NCBI GenBank assembly: GCA_002084545.1 | Contig: NBLJ01000027.1 | Coordinates: 1 to 48,773, forward strand | Source: Desulfobacteraceae bacterium 4572_123 | GTDB taxonomy: Bacteria > Desulfobacterota > Desulfobacteria > Desulfobacterales > 4572-123 | Direction of reading: 5' to 3' | DNA length: 48,773 bases | Part shown: in pieces, positions 27,549 through 36,313 of the stretch | Layout: every line of letters starts with the position of its first letter | How positions within the stretch are numbered: the stretch's first letter is position 1 | Translations under genes and position numbers: made by a program | Notes under the pieces: model-generated | The model's input: the letters and a program-made list of their open reading frames with translations, nothing else | What the model was told of the DNA's origin: nothing | Databases searched by the model: none

Positions 27549-28997
27549 ATGTCAAACAGCACACGACTTCGATTTTTGACTGAAAGCGAAATAAGCCTCA
27601 TGCATGATCGATGTTTCAAAATATTGACTGAAAAAGGGGTGCGGGTGGAATATGCCAAGGCATTGAAACTGCTTGAGAAGGCAGGGGCCATCGTGGACTG
27701 GGGCTCGGAAAATGTCCGGTTCCCCACAGCCCTCATCGAAGAAGCGCTTAAAACAGCCCCCAAATCGTTCACTGTCAAGGGCAGCCATGAAAAACATGAC
27801 CTTGCACTGCCGCATCCAGGCGGCTCATTTTATACCAGCACCTGTGTACAGAGCATGCAATACCATGATCCTGTAACCAACCGGTTTGAGGACGTGACTA
27901 CCGGGCGCATGGCTGAATGGAACCAGATTGCCGAGGTACTGCCCAATATTCATAAAGTAGCAATCCAGACACCCATGGATGTGCCGCGTGAGACGGCGGA
28001 TGTCCACGGCCTTAAAGTTCAGCTTGAGAATACGTCAAAACCCCTGATGATCCTGGCCTATTGCCCGGAAACCGTGGGATATATGTTTGAACTGATGCTG
28101 GCCAAGGCCGGCAGTGTTGAGACTTTGAGAGATCGGCCCATGGTGCTCACTTATCCCACATCGCTGTCTCCTCTGAAATTCAAACCCATGGACATGGAAA
28201 CTATTTTACAATCCTGTCATTACGGGGTGCCCATGGCGGTCAATTCCCTGGCCATTTCCGGTGCTACCGCACCGGTGACCCTTGCCGGAACCGCACTGTT
28301 GGCAAGCGTGGAGATACTGGCCATGGTAGTGATGGCCCAGATATTCAAACCCGGTATCCCGGTGGTTGCCTCTGTTTATACCACCACCATGGATATGGCC
28401 ACCGGGAATGCCCTTTTAGGGAATACGGAAAGCATGCTCAGCCGCGCGGCGGCCACTCAGTTCATCAAGGAATCGTTCAACCTGCCGGTGGAAACGTTTT
28501 CCTTTATGAGTGATTCGTACCTGTCAGACGGGCAGACCATGGTGGAAAAATCGCTCATGCCCGCGATGCTCGATCTGGCAGGCAGTGATATCCAGTATGG
28601 CTGCGGCCGTTTGGGCGGGCCTACCGCAGCCAGTCCGGTCCAGATGATCATCGATGACCAAATTTTTTCCATCATTGAAAAAAGCAATGGGAAGATACCT
28701 GTGAATGAAGACACCCTGGCTCTGGAAGAGATTCTTGAAAACGCACCGGACGGCGAGTTTGTCTCCACACAGCACACATTGAAATATTGTCGGGATAACA
28801 TCAGGCCCGATCTTTTTGTGGCCAATACCATGGACCAGTGGGAAGCAAAGGGCCGCAAGAGTCTTTATGAAAGGGCTGTGGAAAAATATAATGAGCTGAA
28901 GAAGAACCTTCAACCGCAGGTGCTTTCGGAAGAAGTCAAGCGGGAGATGGCCCGGATAGTTAAACATGCCGATGAAAAACTTGCCGGCAGACCGTGA
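27549..28997 (+). CDS. MttB-superfamily methyltransferase 1, non-pyrrolysine
   Basis: A 482-residue TIM-barrel protein of the trimethylamine methyltransferase (MttB) superfamily. It has LTESEISLMHDRCFKIL at the N-terminus, ISGATAPVTLAGTAL in the core and DDQIFSIIEK near the C-terminus. No in-frame amber codon interrupts it, so it lacks pyrrolysine. Characterised enzymes of this branch demethylate quaternary amines such as glycine betaine, proline betaine and carnitine, passing the methyl to a corrinoid protein. It starts 25 bp after hutU behind AAGGAGAA, with ATG at 27546 as an alternative start, so it shares the hut transcript. It is the most divergent of the four paralogues here. The substrate is unknown. 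Confidence 0.85.
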   Translation: MSNSTRLRFLTESEISLMHDRCFKILTEKGVRVEYAKALKLLEKAGAIVDWGSENVRFPTALIEEALKTAPKSFTVKGSHEKHDLALPHPGGSFYTSTCVQSMQYHDPVTNRFEDVTTGRMAEWNQIAEVLPNIHKVAIQTPMDVPRETADVHGLKVQLENTSKPLMILAYCPETVGYMFELMLAKAGSVETLRDRPMVLTYPTSLSPLKFKPMDMETILQSCHYGVPMAVNSLAISGATAPVTLAGTALLASVEILAMVVMAQIFKPGIPVVASVYTTTMDMATGNALLGNTESMLSRAAATQFIKESFNLPVETFSFMSDSYLSDGQTMVEKSLMPAMLDLAGSDIQYGCGRLGGPTAASPVQMIIDDQIFSIIEKSNGKIPVNEDTLALEEILENAPDGEFVSTQHTLKYCRDNIRPDLFVANTMDQWEAKGRKSLYERAVEKYNELKKNLQPQVLSEEVKREMARIVKHADEKLAGRP

Positions 28998-29016
28998 AGA
29001 TAAGGAGAAACCAGAT

Positions 29017-30387
29017 ATGAAAACCGGATTCAAGTCCCAGTGTGTTCCGGAGTACCGTCTTCTGACGGAGGAGCAGATCAAGGAGATCCATCGGGCCACA
29101 CTCAGGCTTCTCGAAACCACGGGCGTAAAGATCATGCATGACGGCGCTCTTGATATGCTTAAAGCTGCCGGATGCGGCATTCGGGAAAACCTTGAAGGGC
29201 GTAATGTATATTACGGTCTGGGCACGGATCTTCTCCAGACATGGGACATAAAAACAGGAGAATTGAGAAAATCATGTCTCCAGGATGTCATCAATTCGGC
29301 AATCGTTGGTGATTATTGCAAGAATATCGATTTTATTGCATCCAACGCCTTTCCCCTCGATGTCCCCGGAAACATGGCGTTTATCATTGAAATTAAAGAG
29401 TTGATGACGCATTCACCAAAACCCATCTATTGCACGGCCGGAGGCCCCGATGACCTGAAGGTTATCCTTGATATTGCCGCTACCGTTAAAGGCGGGGCGG
29501 ACCGGTTAAAGGAGAAGCCCTTTATCATCCATTATGCCGAACCTATCAGCCCGCTGCTTCACTCTTCCGGTGCCGTGGAAAAGCTGCTGATGTGTGCCAA
29601 AGCAGGGGTCCCCCTCAATTATGTTCCGGCACTTCTTTCCGGAGGCAGTGGTCCGGTTACTCTGGCCGGCGCCATTATTACCGCCAATGCCGAAGCCCTG
29701 AGCGGGCTGGTAATGCAGCAACTGCATGCGAAAGGATCACCGGCGGTCACCGGATTCAGTGCTACCCCCATGGATCTTCGTACCGGGACAACCGTGTACG
29801 CCGGTCCGGATGAACGGCTGACACATTCGGCCTGCTGCGATCTGTATCACTGGTATGGGCTTCCCGTATGGGGCGAGGCAGGTTGCAGCGACTCCAAAAG
29901 TCTTGACGAACAGGCCGCCATGGAGTCGATGGCTTCCATCATGATGGCGGCACTGGACGGATGTAATCTGGTTCATGACGTCGGTTACCTGGGACAGGGG
30001 CTCATCGGCTCACCGGCTTCCATTGTCATGTGCGATGAGATCATCAGCTATGTCAAGCGCATCATGAGAGGATTTGATATCTCTCCCGAGCACCTGGGAC
30101 TGGATGTCATCGACGAGATCGGACCCGGCGGCAATTTTCTCTCTCATGAACATACCCTGAAACATTTTAAGGAAGAGCACTGGGTGCCGAAACAGATTAA
30201 TCGCCAAAATCCGGAAACCTGGCTGCAGAAGGGCGGTGAGCGGTACAGCGAGACCGTCATTAACAAAACGCTTGATATTCTTGAAAGGCATAAGCCGGAT
30301 AAACTCACCAAAGAGATGGAGAATAAACTGGATGAAATTATCCACAAGGCCGAAAAGGGATTGTCTGAAAAGCTGTTATCCGTTTAA
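29017..30387 (+). CDS. MttB-superfamily methyltransferase 2, non-pyrrolysine, with internal gap
   Basis: A 456-residue MttB homologue. Its start TGFKSQCVPEYRLLT is nearly the same as that of the paralogue encoded at 39338-40813, which allows a direct comparison. After about residue 50 this copy passes from GIREN straight to LEGRNVYYG, missing about 32 residues that the paralogue has (from IVRIPNYLVEE to MGEEAML) without a change of frame. The core LLSGGSGPVTLAGAI and the C-terminal IGPGGNFLSHEHT are intact. No amber codon is present. Start 29017 follows AAGGAGAAA, 19 bp after the previous gene. It may still fold, since the gap is in an N-terminal outer segment, but activity is uncertain. Confidence 0.82.
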   Translation: MKTGFKSQCVPEYRLLTEEQIKEIHRATLRLLETTGVKIMHDGALDMLKAAGCGIRENLEGRNVYYGLGTDLLQTWDIKTGELRKSCLQDVINSAIVGDYCKNIDFIASNAFPLDVPGNMAFIIEIKELMTHSPKPIYCTAGGPDDLKVILDIAATVKGGADRLKEKPFIIHYAEPISPLLHSSGAVEKLLMCAKAGVPLNYVPALLSGGSGPVTLAGAIITANAEALSGLVMQQLHAKGSPAVTGFSATPMDLRTGTTVYAGPDERLTHSACCDLYHWYGLPVWGEAGCSDSKSLDEQAAMESMASIMMAALDGCNLVHDVGYLGQGLIGSPASIVMCDEIISYVKRIMRGFDISPEHLGLDVIDEIGPGGNFLSHEHTLKHFKEEHWVPKQINRQNPETWLQKGGERYSETVINKTLDILERHKPDKLTKEMENKLDEIIHKAEKGLSEKLLSV

Positions 30388-30417
30388 CCCGTATCTATCC
30401 GGAAATAGGAGGATTTT

Positions 30418-31890
30418 GTGGTTGAATTGAACTTGAAAGTACTCGGGGATCGGAAGATTGAGAAGATCCATCGCACCACCTTGAAGGTACTGGAAGATAC
30501 CGGGGTAAAGGTTTGCCTGCCCCGGGCGGTTGAAATGCTGAAAAAAGCCGGTGCCAAGGTGGGAAAATCGGATCAGGTGCATATTCCGGCAAAACTGGTG
30601 GAAAATGCCGTTGCCGCGTCTCCGAAATCCATGACGATTTTTAATCGAAATGGCGAGGAGGCCATGTGCCTGGAGGATGACCGCACCTATTACGGCACAG
30701 GCCCTACCGTGCCAATGGTGCTGGACCCCTTCAGTGGTGAGCGCCGTGAAAGCTGCCGGGGCGACATCGAAAAAGCAGCACTGCTCTGTGATGCCCTGAA
30801 AAATATTGATTATGTGATGAGCATGGGACTCAGCGGCGGCAGCGATCCCAGGCGCCATGGACTGCATCCGGAGTTTACCGACCGGTTGGACTTTGAGGCC
30901 ATGCTGCGTCATACCGTAAAGCCGATTATTTTTTCGGCCTGGTCCCTGCAGGGCCTGCGGGACATTTATGACATGGCCGCGGTAGTGGCCGGTGGAAATC
31001 AATCCCTGGCCGCCAGGCCGTCGGCCATACATTATGCCGAGCCCACCTCGCCTTTGGTGCACAGCCCCGCTTCTCTGGAAAAGCTGCTTTTTTGCGCGGA
31101 CAAACGTATGCCGTTTTTGTACATGGGCGGCCCCCTGGCCGGAGGCACCGCACCGGTTACCCTGGCCGGCCAACTGGTGCTGTCCAATGCTGAATGCTTA
31201 AGCGGCCTGGTGCTGCACCAGCTTTGCTCTCCGGGGGCGCCTTTTATCTATGGTGTGGGCAGCAACCCCATGGACATGCGCACTACTCTGGCTGCCTACT
31301 GCGGCCCTGACGCTTACCTTAGTTGTATCGCCGGCAAAGAACTGTCGGATTATTACGGGCTGCCGGATTTCAATTTCGGGGGAGTGAGTGACTCCAATGC
31401 CATGGACGGGCAGATGACCTGGGAGGCCGGCTTTTCTCTTCTGCAGGCCGAACTTTGCGGCAGTAATCTGGTCCATGATGTGGGCTATTTAGAGTCGGGT
31501 ATGACCGCCTGCCTCGAGTTGATTGTCTTTTGCGATGAAGTAATCGACGAATTACGTCATTTTAAAAACGGCCTTACGGTAAACGAAGACCATCTTGCCG
31601 CCGAGGTTATCGACCAGATCGGTCCAGGTGGCTCCTACCTGGGGCATGACCATACCTTTAAACATTTTCGGGAAATCTGGTATCCTGCTTTGCGCAATCG
31701 GGATCGCTTTGAGAACTGGCAAAAAGCCGGCGGGTTAAGTCTGGAGAAAAAACTTAACGCCAGAGTGCGCCATATTCTGGAAACTCATCATCCCGAGCCC
31801 CTGTCGCCCGGGAGTGAATCCAAAATAAAAGCGATTATGCAAAAAGCTGCCGAAAGATACGGCCGGCCCGGACATAGGAGTCAGGCATGA
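30418..31890 (+). CDS. MttB-superfamily methyltransferase 3, non-pyrrolysine
   Basis: A 490-residue, full-length MttB homologue. Landmarks are KIEKIHRTTLKVLEDTGVKV, AAVEASPKS-like AAS PKSMTIFNRNGEEAM, PLAGGTAPVTLAGQL, SDSNAMDGQMTWE and IGPGGSYLGHDHT. There is no internal amber codon, so no pyrrolysine. It starts with GTG at 30418 after an AGGAGG site. Its stop overlaps the next start (ATGA), which suggests translational coupling to the MmgE/PrpD gene. As with its neighbours, a quaternary amine substrate and transfer to a corrinoid protein are expected from the family. The corrinoid protein encoded at 42442-43074 is the only candidate in the window. Confidence 0.87.
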   Translation: MVELNLKVLGDRKIEKIHRTTLKVLEDTGVKVCLPRAVEMLKKAGAKVGKSDQVHIPAKLVENAVAASPKSMTIFNRNGEEAMCLEDDRTYYGTGPTVPMVLDPFSGERRESCRGDIEKAALLCDALKNIDYVMSMGLSGGSDPRRHGLHPEFTDRLDFEAMLRHTVKPIIFSAWSLQGLRDIYDMAAVVAGGNQSLAARPSAIHYAEPTSPLVHSPASLEKLLFCADKRMPFLYMGGPLAGGTAPVTLAGQLVLSNAECLSGLVLHQLCSPGAPFIYGVGSNPMDMRTTLAAYCGPDAYLSCIAGKELSDYYGLPDFNFGGVSDSNAMDGQMTWEAGFSLLQAELCGSNLVHDVGYLESGMTACLELIVFCDEVIDELRHFKNGLTVNEDHLAAEVIDQIGPGGSYLGHDHTFKHFREIWYPALRNRDRFENWQKAGGLSLEKKLNARVRHILETHHPEPLSPGSESKIKAIMQKAAERYGRPGHRSQA

Positions 31891-33233
31891 ACGGAAATCA
31901 GATAGCAGCTCGTTTTATCAAGGAAACCACCTGGAAAAAGCTGCCTTCAGCAGTGCGTCAAAAGGCAAAAACCTGCCTTCTGGACAACTTGGGTTGTATG
32001 ATTGCCGGCAGCAGGAGCATTATCACCGGTATTTGCCGCGATTATGCAGACACTGTCTGGCCCCGGGGGGACGAGGCTGCCATGGTGATGCAAAACCGTA
32101 AATCCAGCCTCCTTGGAGCGGCTTTTGTCAATGCCAACACGGCCAACGCGACGGATATGGATGACGACGGTCTTTACTGCGACGGTCATCCGGGAGCCCA
32201 GCTGGTTCCGGTCACCCTGGCCCTGGCCGAGAAGTACCGTCTCAGCGGCATGGAACTGCTGAGTGCCCTGGTGGTGGGCTATGAGGTGGCTCACCGTGCC
32301 GGGGGATGCTGGCACGATTATCATGAGGTTTATCAGGCGTGCGGATCCTGGGGCTCCATGGCCAATGCTGCGGTGGCGGCCAGGGTGATGGGGCTGGATG
32401 AAAATCAGATACAGCACACCCTTGGCATCGCAGAGTATCACGCAGGCAATCTGCCCATGATGCGGGATATCGACCATCCAGCCATGGTTAAACACGGCCT
32501 GGGCTGGGCCGCAATTACCGGGATGATGGCAGCCGGATTAGCCGCCAAAGGGTTTACCGGCATTCCCAGTCTGCTTGGTTTTGAGAAATACCGGCACTGG
32601 TCGGAAAGTTTCGGACGGGAGTACATCATGGTGCGCGGGGTGAGTTTTAAACGCTATTCTTCCTGCCTGTGGAGCCATCCGGCCGTTGTGGCCTGCCGGG
32701 ATGTGATTTCGGCAAATAACCTGGCTCTGGACCGGATCGAAAAAATTGTGGTACACGGCTTTCACGAGATGAAGCGGCTTGGAGACCGCCTCCCACGCAC
32801 AGAGGAAGAGGCAGTATTCAATGTAGCCTGGCCCCTGGCGGTTTATCTTTTAAATGGTGAGATCGAACCTCACCACATGCTGCATGGGAACCTTTCTGAT
32901 GAGGGCACCATGGCAATGGCCCGGAAGATTAAAGTTGTTGAATCGGATGAGATCAACCAGGCCCACCGCCCGGACAGTTACCCGTGCCGGGTGGAGATAT
33001 TCCTGTCGGACGGGCAATGTCTGGATTCGGGCCTTGTCCATTATGAACACAGCAGCACCGGTGATACGGAAACATCTTGTGGTGACTACACGCGCCATGA
33101 AGATGTTGCCGCCAAATTTTTACACATTACCGGGCCGGTAATCGGCAGCCGGTCCGGTCAAAAGCTTCTGGAGACGGTGGAAAATCTGGACCATCTGGAT
33201 GATCTGTCTCCTTTCATAGCCCTATGGTCATGA
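31887..33233 (+). CDS. MmgE/PrpD family protein
   Basis: A 448-residue protein of the MmgE/PrpD family, all-helical domain plus lid. It has VGYEVAHRAG, GSWGSMANAAVAARVMGL, KHGLGWAAITGMMAAGLAAKGFTG and a C-terminal SDGQ segment. Family members include 2-methylcitrate dehydratase, aconitate decarboxylase and iminodisuccinate epimerase, so the chemistry is dehydration, decarboxylation or epimerisation of small carboxylates. Here it is translationally coupled to an mttB gene at the end of the hut-like operon, not near a methylcitrate cycle. The role in this pathway is unknown. Epimerisation or water elimination on an amino-acid derivative is a guess. Confidence 0.85.
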   Translation: MNGNQIAARFIKETTWKKLPSAVRQKAKTCLLDNLGCMIAGSRSIITGICRDYADTVWPRGDEAAMVMQNRKSSLLGAAFVNANTANATDMDDDGLYCDGHPGAQLVPVTLALAEKYRLSGMELLSALVVGYEVAHRAGGCWHDYHEVYQACGSWGSMANAAVAARVMGLDENQIQHTLGIAEYHAGNLPMMRDIDHPAMVKHGLGWAAITGMMAAGLAAKGFTGIPSLLGFEKYRHWSESFGREYIMVRGVSFKRYSSCLWSHPAVVACRDVISANNLALDRIEKIVVHGFHEMKRLGDRLPRTEEEAVFNVAWPLAVYLLNGEIEPHHMLHGNLSDEGTMAMARKIKVVESDEINQAHRPDSYPCRVEIFLSDGQCLDSGLVHYEHSSTGDTETSCGDYTRHEDVAAKFLHITGPVIGSRSGQKLLETVENLDHLDDLSPFIALWS

Positions 33234-33464
33234 TTTATAGATGCATTAGAGCAGGCGTTTTACGACCTGCTTGAAGCCGGCAGTATCAAAGGGGCGGGCT
33301 TTGACCTGCTGCAGGAAGATTCACCCATTATCAAGTCGGACAAGGTGATTTTATCTCCCGGTGTGGCCTGGCTAACCGAGGAATGCCTGGAACGGTTGTT
33401 TGATACTGTTTACAATAATGTAAAAAGCTGTGTGGATGGAGCTCCGGTTAATACGGTGATCTGA
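33234..33464 (+). pseudogene. C-terminal fragment of a D-2-hydroxyacid dehydrogenase
   Basis: Directly after the MmgE/PrpD stop codon, a frame without a start codon spells 76 residues. They look like the last part of a D-isomer-specific 2-hydroxyacid dehydrogenase (glycerate/hydroxypyruvate reductase type): ALEQAFYDLLEAGSIKGAGFD, then KVILSPGVAW, LTEECLERLFDTVYNNV and DGAPVN. The catalytic His in the usual PHxAW motif is Val here (PGVAW). The nucleotide-binding domain and substrate domain are absent. It is a remnant, not a working gene, and suggests that a dehydrogenase once followed prpD. Confidence 0.7.
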
Positions 33465-33478
33465 AGGTCTCGGAATCC

Positions 33479-34357
33479 TTACCCTCTTGCCAGTCGATCT
33501 TCAAGCTTCTGGATCAGGACGGAGCAGGGCAGGGTGAGCATGAGGTACATGACGGTCACCGTTATCCATATTTCCATGGTGAGCAGGGTCCCGGTCATCA
33601 GTTCATTGGCCCTGAAAGAGAGTTCTGGTATGGAAATAACCGAAACAATGGAGGAGTCCTTGATCAGGGAGATGAACTGGCCCGCCAGGGGCGGTAGAAT
33701 ACGCTGGAAAGCCTGTGGGAGGATGATGTATCTCATCTGCTGGTATTTTGTCATGCCCAGGGAGTGGGCCGCTTCCCACTGGCCTTTCCGAATGGACTGG
33801 ATCCCGGCTCTGACGATTTCAGTGATATAGGCACCCTCGAAAATTGCCAGGGTAAACAGGGCGGACAGAAAGGTCGTGAGGTGCTCCGGGGGGGCCAGGC
33901 AGAAGGTCACAATGGATACCAGGAGGTTGTCCCTGCCCTGGAGTGCATCGCCTATGCCGCTGTATGGCAAAAGGTTGTTTCCGATGAAAAAATATACGAT
34001 AAATATGATTACCAGCGGCGGCAGGTTGCGCATGGTTTCAACATATGTTCCGCTGACCAGCCTGAGGAACACCACCTTGGAGGAGCGGCAGATCCCCATG
34101 ATCGTACCTATAATAACGGCCAGAATGGTGCCGAAGATACTGAGACGGATGGTGTTGAAAAGGCCCCACATCAATACATTGGAGACCCATTTCCCGCTTT
34201 CCTCATCAAAGCGGTACAGGAATTGAGGGATTTGCCCCCAGTTCCACTTGTAGTTAAGTCCGATTTCCACCCGGTAATAGATGACCACGCCGATGAGCAG
34301 GAAAATGGCACCCACGATAATGTCTGATTTTTTTAATGGTATATTTTTTTTGTACAT
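33479..34357 (-). CDS. Polar amino-acid ABC transporter permease
   Basis: A 292-residue inner-membrane protein of the HisM/GlnP family with a leading span and the usual five-span core. The conserved EAA-type loop is seen in ITEIVRAGIQSIRKGQWEAAHSLGMTKYQQMRYIILPQAF, which contacts the ATPase. Start 34357 follows AGGAAG and is preferred over an upstream ATG. It is the last gene of the minus-strand operon and lies behind a hairpin. The two permeases of this system would form a heterodimer. Substrate cannot be read from the permease. Confidence 0.88.
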   Translation of the reverse strand: MYKKNIPLKKSDIIVGAIFLLIGVVIYYRVEIGLNYKWNWGQIPQFLYRFDEESGKWVSNVLMWGLFNTIRLSIFGTILAVIIGTIMGICRSSKVVFLRLVSGTYVETMRNLPPLVIIFIVYFFIGNNLLPYSGIGDALQGRDNLLVSIVTFCLAPPEHLTTFLSALFTLAIFEGAYITEIVRAGIQSIRKGQWEAAHSLGMTKYQQMRYIILPQAFQRILPPLAGQFISLIKDSSIVSVISIPELSFRANELMTGTLLTMEIWITVTVMYLMLTLPCSVLIQKLEDRLARG

Positions 34358-34384
34358 GGAACTTCCTGAAGCTTGCTTACAAAA

Positions 34385-34424
34385 GTGTAATGATGCCGGC
34401 ATAACCTGCCGGCACCATTACACA
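34385..34424 (-). other. Hairpin between binding-protein and permease genes
   Basis: A long inverted repeat, GTGTAATG with GCCGGC facing GCCGGC with CATTACAC, lies in the 83-bp gap between the binding-protein stop and the permease start. Such structures behind a binding-protein gene often protect the upstream message and reduce readthrough. On the minus strand it is not followed by a T-run. Confidence 0.65.
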
Positions 34425-34440
34425 TTTTTTATCTGGAATT

Positions 34441-35289
34441 TTATTGAAGCAGTGCTTCCCATTCCAGGCTCTTCCACCAGTAGTCGACCTTCTTTTGGAT
34501 GAAACCGTTGTTACGCACAACGGTAATCCAGTTGTTCAGATAAAACAGCGTATCCGGATCGCCCTTGGGGACGCCCATGCAGATAGGCTGCTGCTCGAGA
34601 TTTTTGTCCAGAAACATCAGAGTATCGGGATATTTGGCAGCCAACTGGGCCGGCTGGGGAGCTGTACCCAGAAAAGCCGTTGCCTTGGCGTTCAGGAGTT
34701 CCTGAATCATGGGGCCTTCGTCGGGGAACAGTCTCACTTTGGCATTTTTGTAGGTTTCCTTGGCCAGCGCAGCGCCGGTGGTGCCCAACCGTGCAATAAT
34801 GGTGTTGCCTTTTTTGTCCAGATCCATATAGTCGGAGACTCCCGCTGCAAAATCTTTGTGAACCACGATATTCATGCCTGCGTAATCGTAGGGAGTCGTG
34901 AAGTTGATTTTCAAGGCCCGCTGGGGCGTTCCGGTCATACCGGCGATAATCAGGTCAAATTTGTTCGTCAACAGCGATGGGATGAGGCCTTCCCACTTGG
35001 TGGGTACAAATTCAATCTTGACCCCCATGTCTTTGGCCAGTTGTTTGGCGACATCGATTTCGAATCCGACCCATTCACCCTTTTTGTCCTGCATGGCCCA
35101 GGGCACGAATGAGGATAGGCCGATTCGCAGCGTCCCTTTGCGCATCACCTTGTCGATAATACTGGATTTAGCGAGTTGTTTATTGATGTCATCGGCAGAC
35201 ACAGGCCCAGCAAGGCAGAACATCAGCGTCATCAAAACAGCCGTTGTAATCGCCAACACACGTCTTTTCCCCGTCATCTTTTTTTTCAT
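34441..35289 (-). CDS. Periplasmic amino-acid-binding protein of an ABC transporter
   Basis: A 282-residue family 3 solute-binding protein. An N-terminal signal peptide with basic start, hydrophobic core and a likely cut after VSA (residue 32) sends it to the periplasm. The mature part follows the pattern of glutamine/histidine/lysine-binding proteins: LRIGLSSFVPWAMQDKKGEW, GFEIDVAKQLAKDMGVK, WEGLIPSLLTNKFDLIIAGM, and the ligand-contact region TPQRALKINFTTPYDYAG. Its start follows AGGAG. Its position in an operon with mttB, mtmB and hut-linked control suggests a histidine derivative or betaine as ligand. This is inference and needs a binding assay. Confidence 0.9.
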   Translation of the reverse strand: MKKKMTGKRRVLAITTAVLMTLMFCLAGPVSADDINKQLAKSSIIDKVMRKGTLRIGLSSFVPWAMQDKKGEWVGFEIDVAKQLAKDMGVKIEFVPTKWEGLIPSLLTNKFDLIIAGMTGTPQRALKINFTTPYDYAGMNIVVHKDFAAGVSDYMDLDKKGNTIIARLGTTGAALAKETYKNAKVRLFPDEGPMIQELLNAKATAFLGTAPQPAQLAAKYPDTLMFLDKNLEQQPICMGVPKGDPDTLFYLNNWITVVRNNGFIQKKVDYWWKSLEWEALLQ

Positions 35290-35474
35290 TTTCTTTGTCT
35301 CCTTTGTTGTGGGTGATAGTTTGGAAAATTGCTCCCGGTTTCCGCTTTTCTATGGTGAGCGTGCTGATTCCCAGAGAGCCGTTCCTGAAAAAGCGTTGAT
35401 TTGTTTTTTCCTTTCCGTCCGGCCCCGCGAGAAACAATTCGTCCTGTGTTACGACAAGCAGCGGGGAGTTTGTA

Positions 35475-36227
35475 TTAAAGGATTTGGCTGAGAAAAAGTT
35501 TTGTACGATCTTCTTTCGGACTGGTAAAAAAGTGATCCGCCGTGCCTTCCTCCACCTTCATGCCATCCTCCATGAAAATAACCCAGTCACTGACTTCCTT
35601 GGCAAACCCCATTTCGTGGGTAACGACGACCATGGTCATACCCTCGACAGCCAAATTTTTCATCACCTCAAGAACTTCTCCGATCATCTCCGGGTCCAGG
35701 GCACTGGTTGCCTCATCGAACATCATGACTTTCGGGTTCAGCGCCAGCGCTCTGGCAATGGCCACCCGCTGCTGCTGTCCGCCGCTGAGCTGGCTTGGAA
35801 AGCTGGCGGCTTTATCTGCTATGTTCACCTTGTTCAGCAGGTGCATGGCCTCCTCTTCGGCTTCACGCCTGGATCGCTTGCGTACGAGCATCTGTGCTAT
35901 CGTGATGTTTCTAAGAACCGTCAGGTGCGGGAAGAGATTGAAGTGCTGAAACACCATGCCCACTTCCCTTCGAATTTCCAGGCGGTTTTTTTTATCGTCG
36001 TCAAGCGGAATACCGTCAATGGTGATCGATCCTGAATCGATCTCCTCCAGCCCGTTCAGACATCGCAGGAATGTCGATTTCCCGGAACCGGACGGCCCGA
36101 TGAGGACCACAACTTCACTACGGCGAATGTCGGTGGAAAAATTCTTCAATGCCACCACACCGTTGGAAAAAGTTTTGCCGATGCGGTCAACATGGATAAT
36201 ATCATCCCCAAATTGTTTGGCGCTCAT
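35475..36227 (-). CDS. Polar amino-acid ABC transporter ATP-binding protein
   Basis: A 250-residue ATPase with Walker [11 protein letters not shown]-loop [13 protein letters not shown], signature [15 protein letters not shown], Walker [14 protein letters not shown] and the switch His in VTHEMGFA. It energises uptake through the two permeases. Start 36227 follows GAGGT, while upstream ATG codons have no ribosome binding site. The gene lies after one permease gene and before the binding-protein gene. Confidence 0.92.
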   Translation of the reverse strand: MSAKQFGDDIIHVDRIGKTFSNGVVALKNFSTDIRRSEVVVLIGPSGSGKSTFLRCLNGLEEIDSGSITIDGIPLDDDKKNRLEIRREVGMVFQHFNLFPHLTVLRNITIAQMLVRKRSRREAEEEAMHLLNKVNIADKAASFPSQLSGGQQQRVAIARALALNPKVMMFDEATSALDPEMIGEVLEVMKNLAVEGMTMVVVTHEMGFAKEVSDWVIFMEDGMKVEEGTADHFFTSPKEDRTKLFLSQIL

Positions 36228-36313
36228 TCGGTTACCTCGATTTTTAATAAAATCGCCGTGCGATTTGTTTGGAATCAACTCCGTCTGCATTTTAAGAGCA
36301 GCGGTGAGCAATG

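Noticed and set aside
27549-31890. Pyrrolysine-containing trimethylamine methyltransferases
   Set aside because: All MttB-like frames are full-length without an in-frame amber codon, so they belong to the non-pyrrolysine branch.
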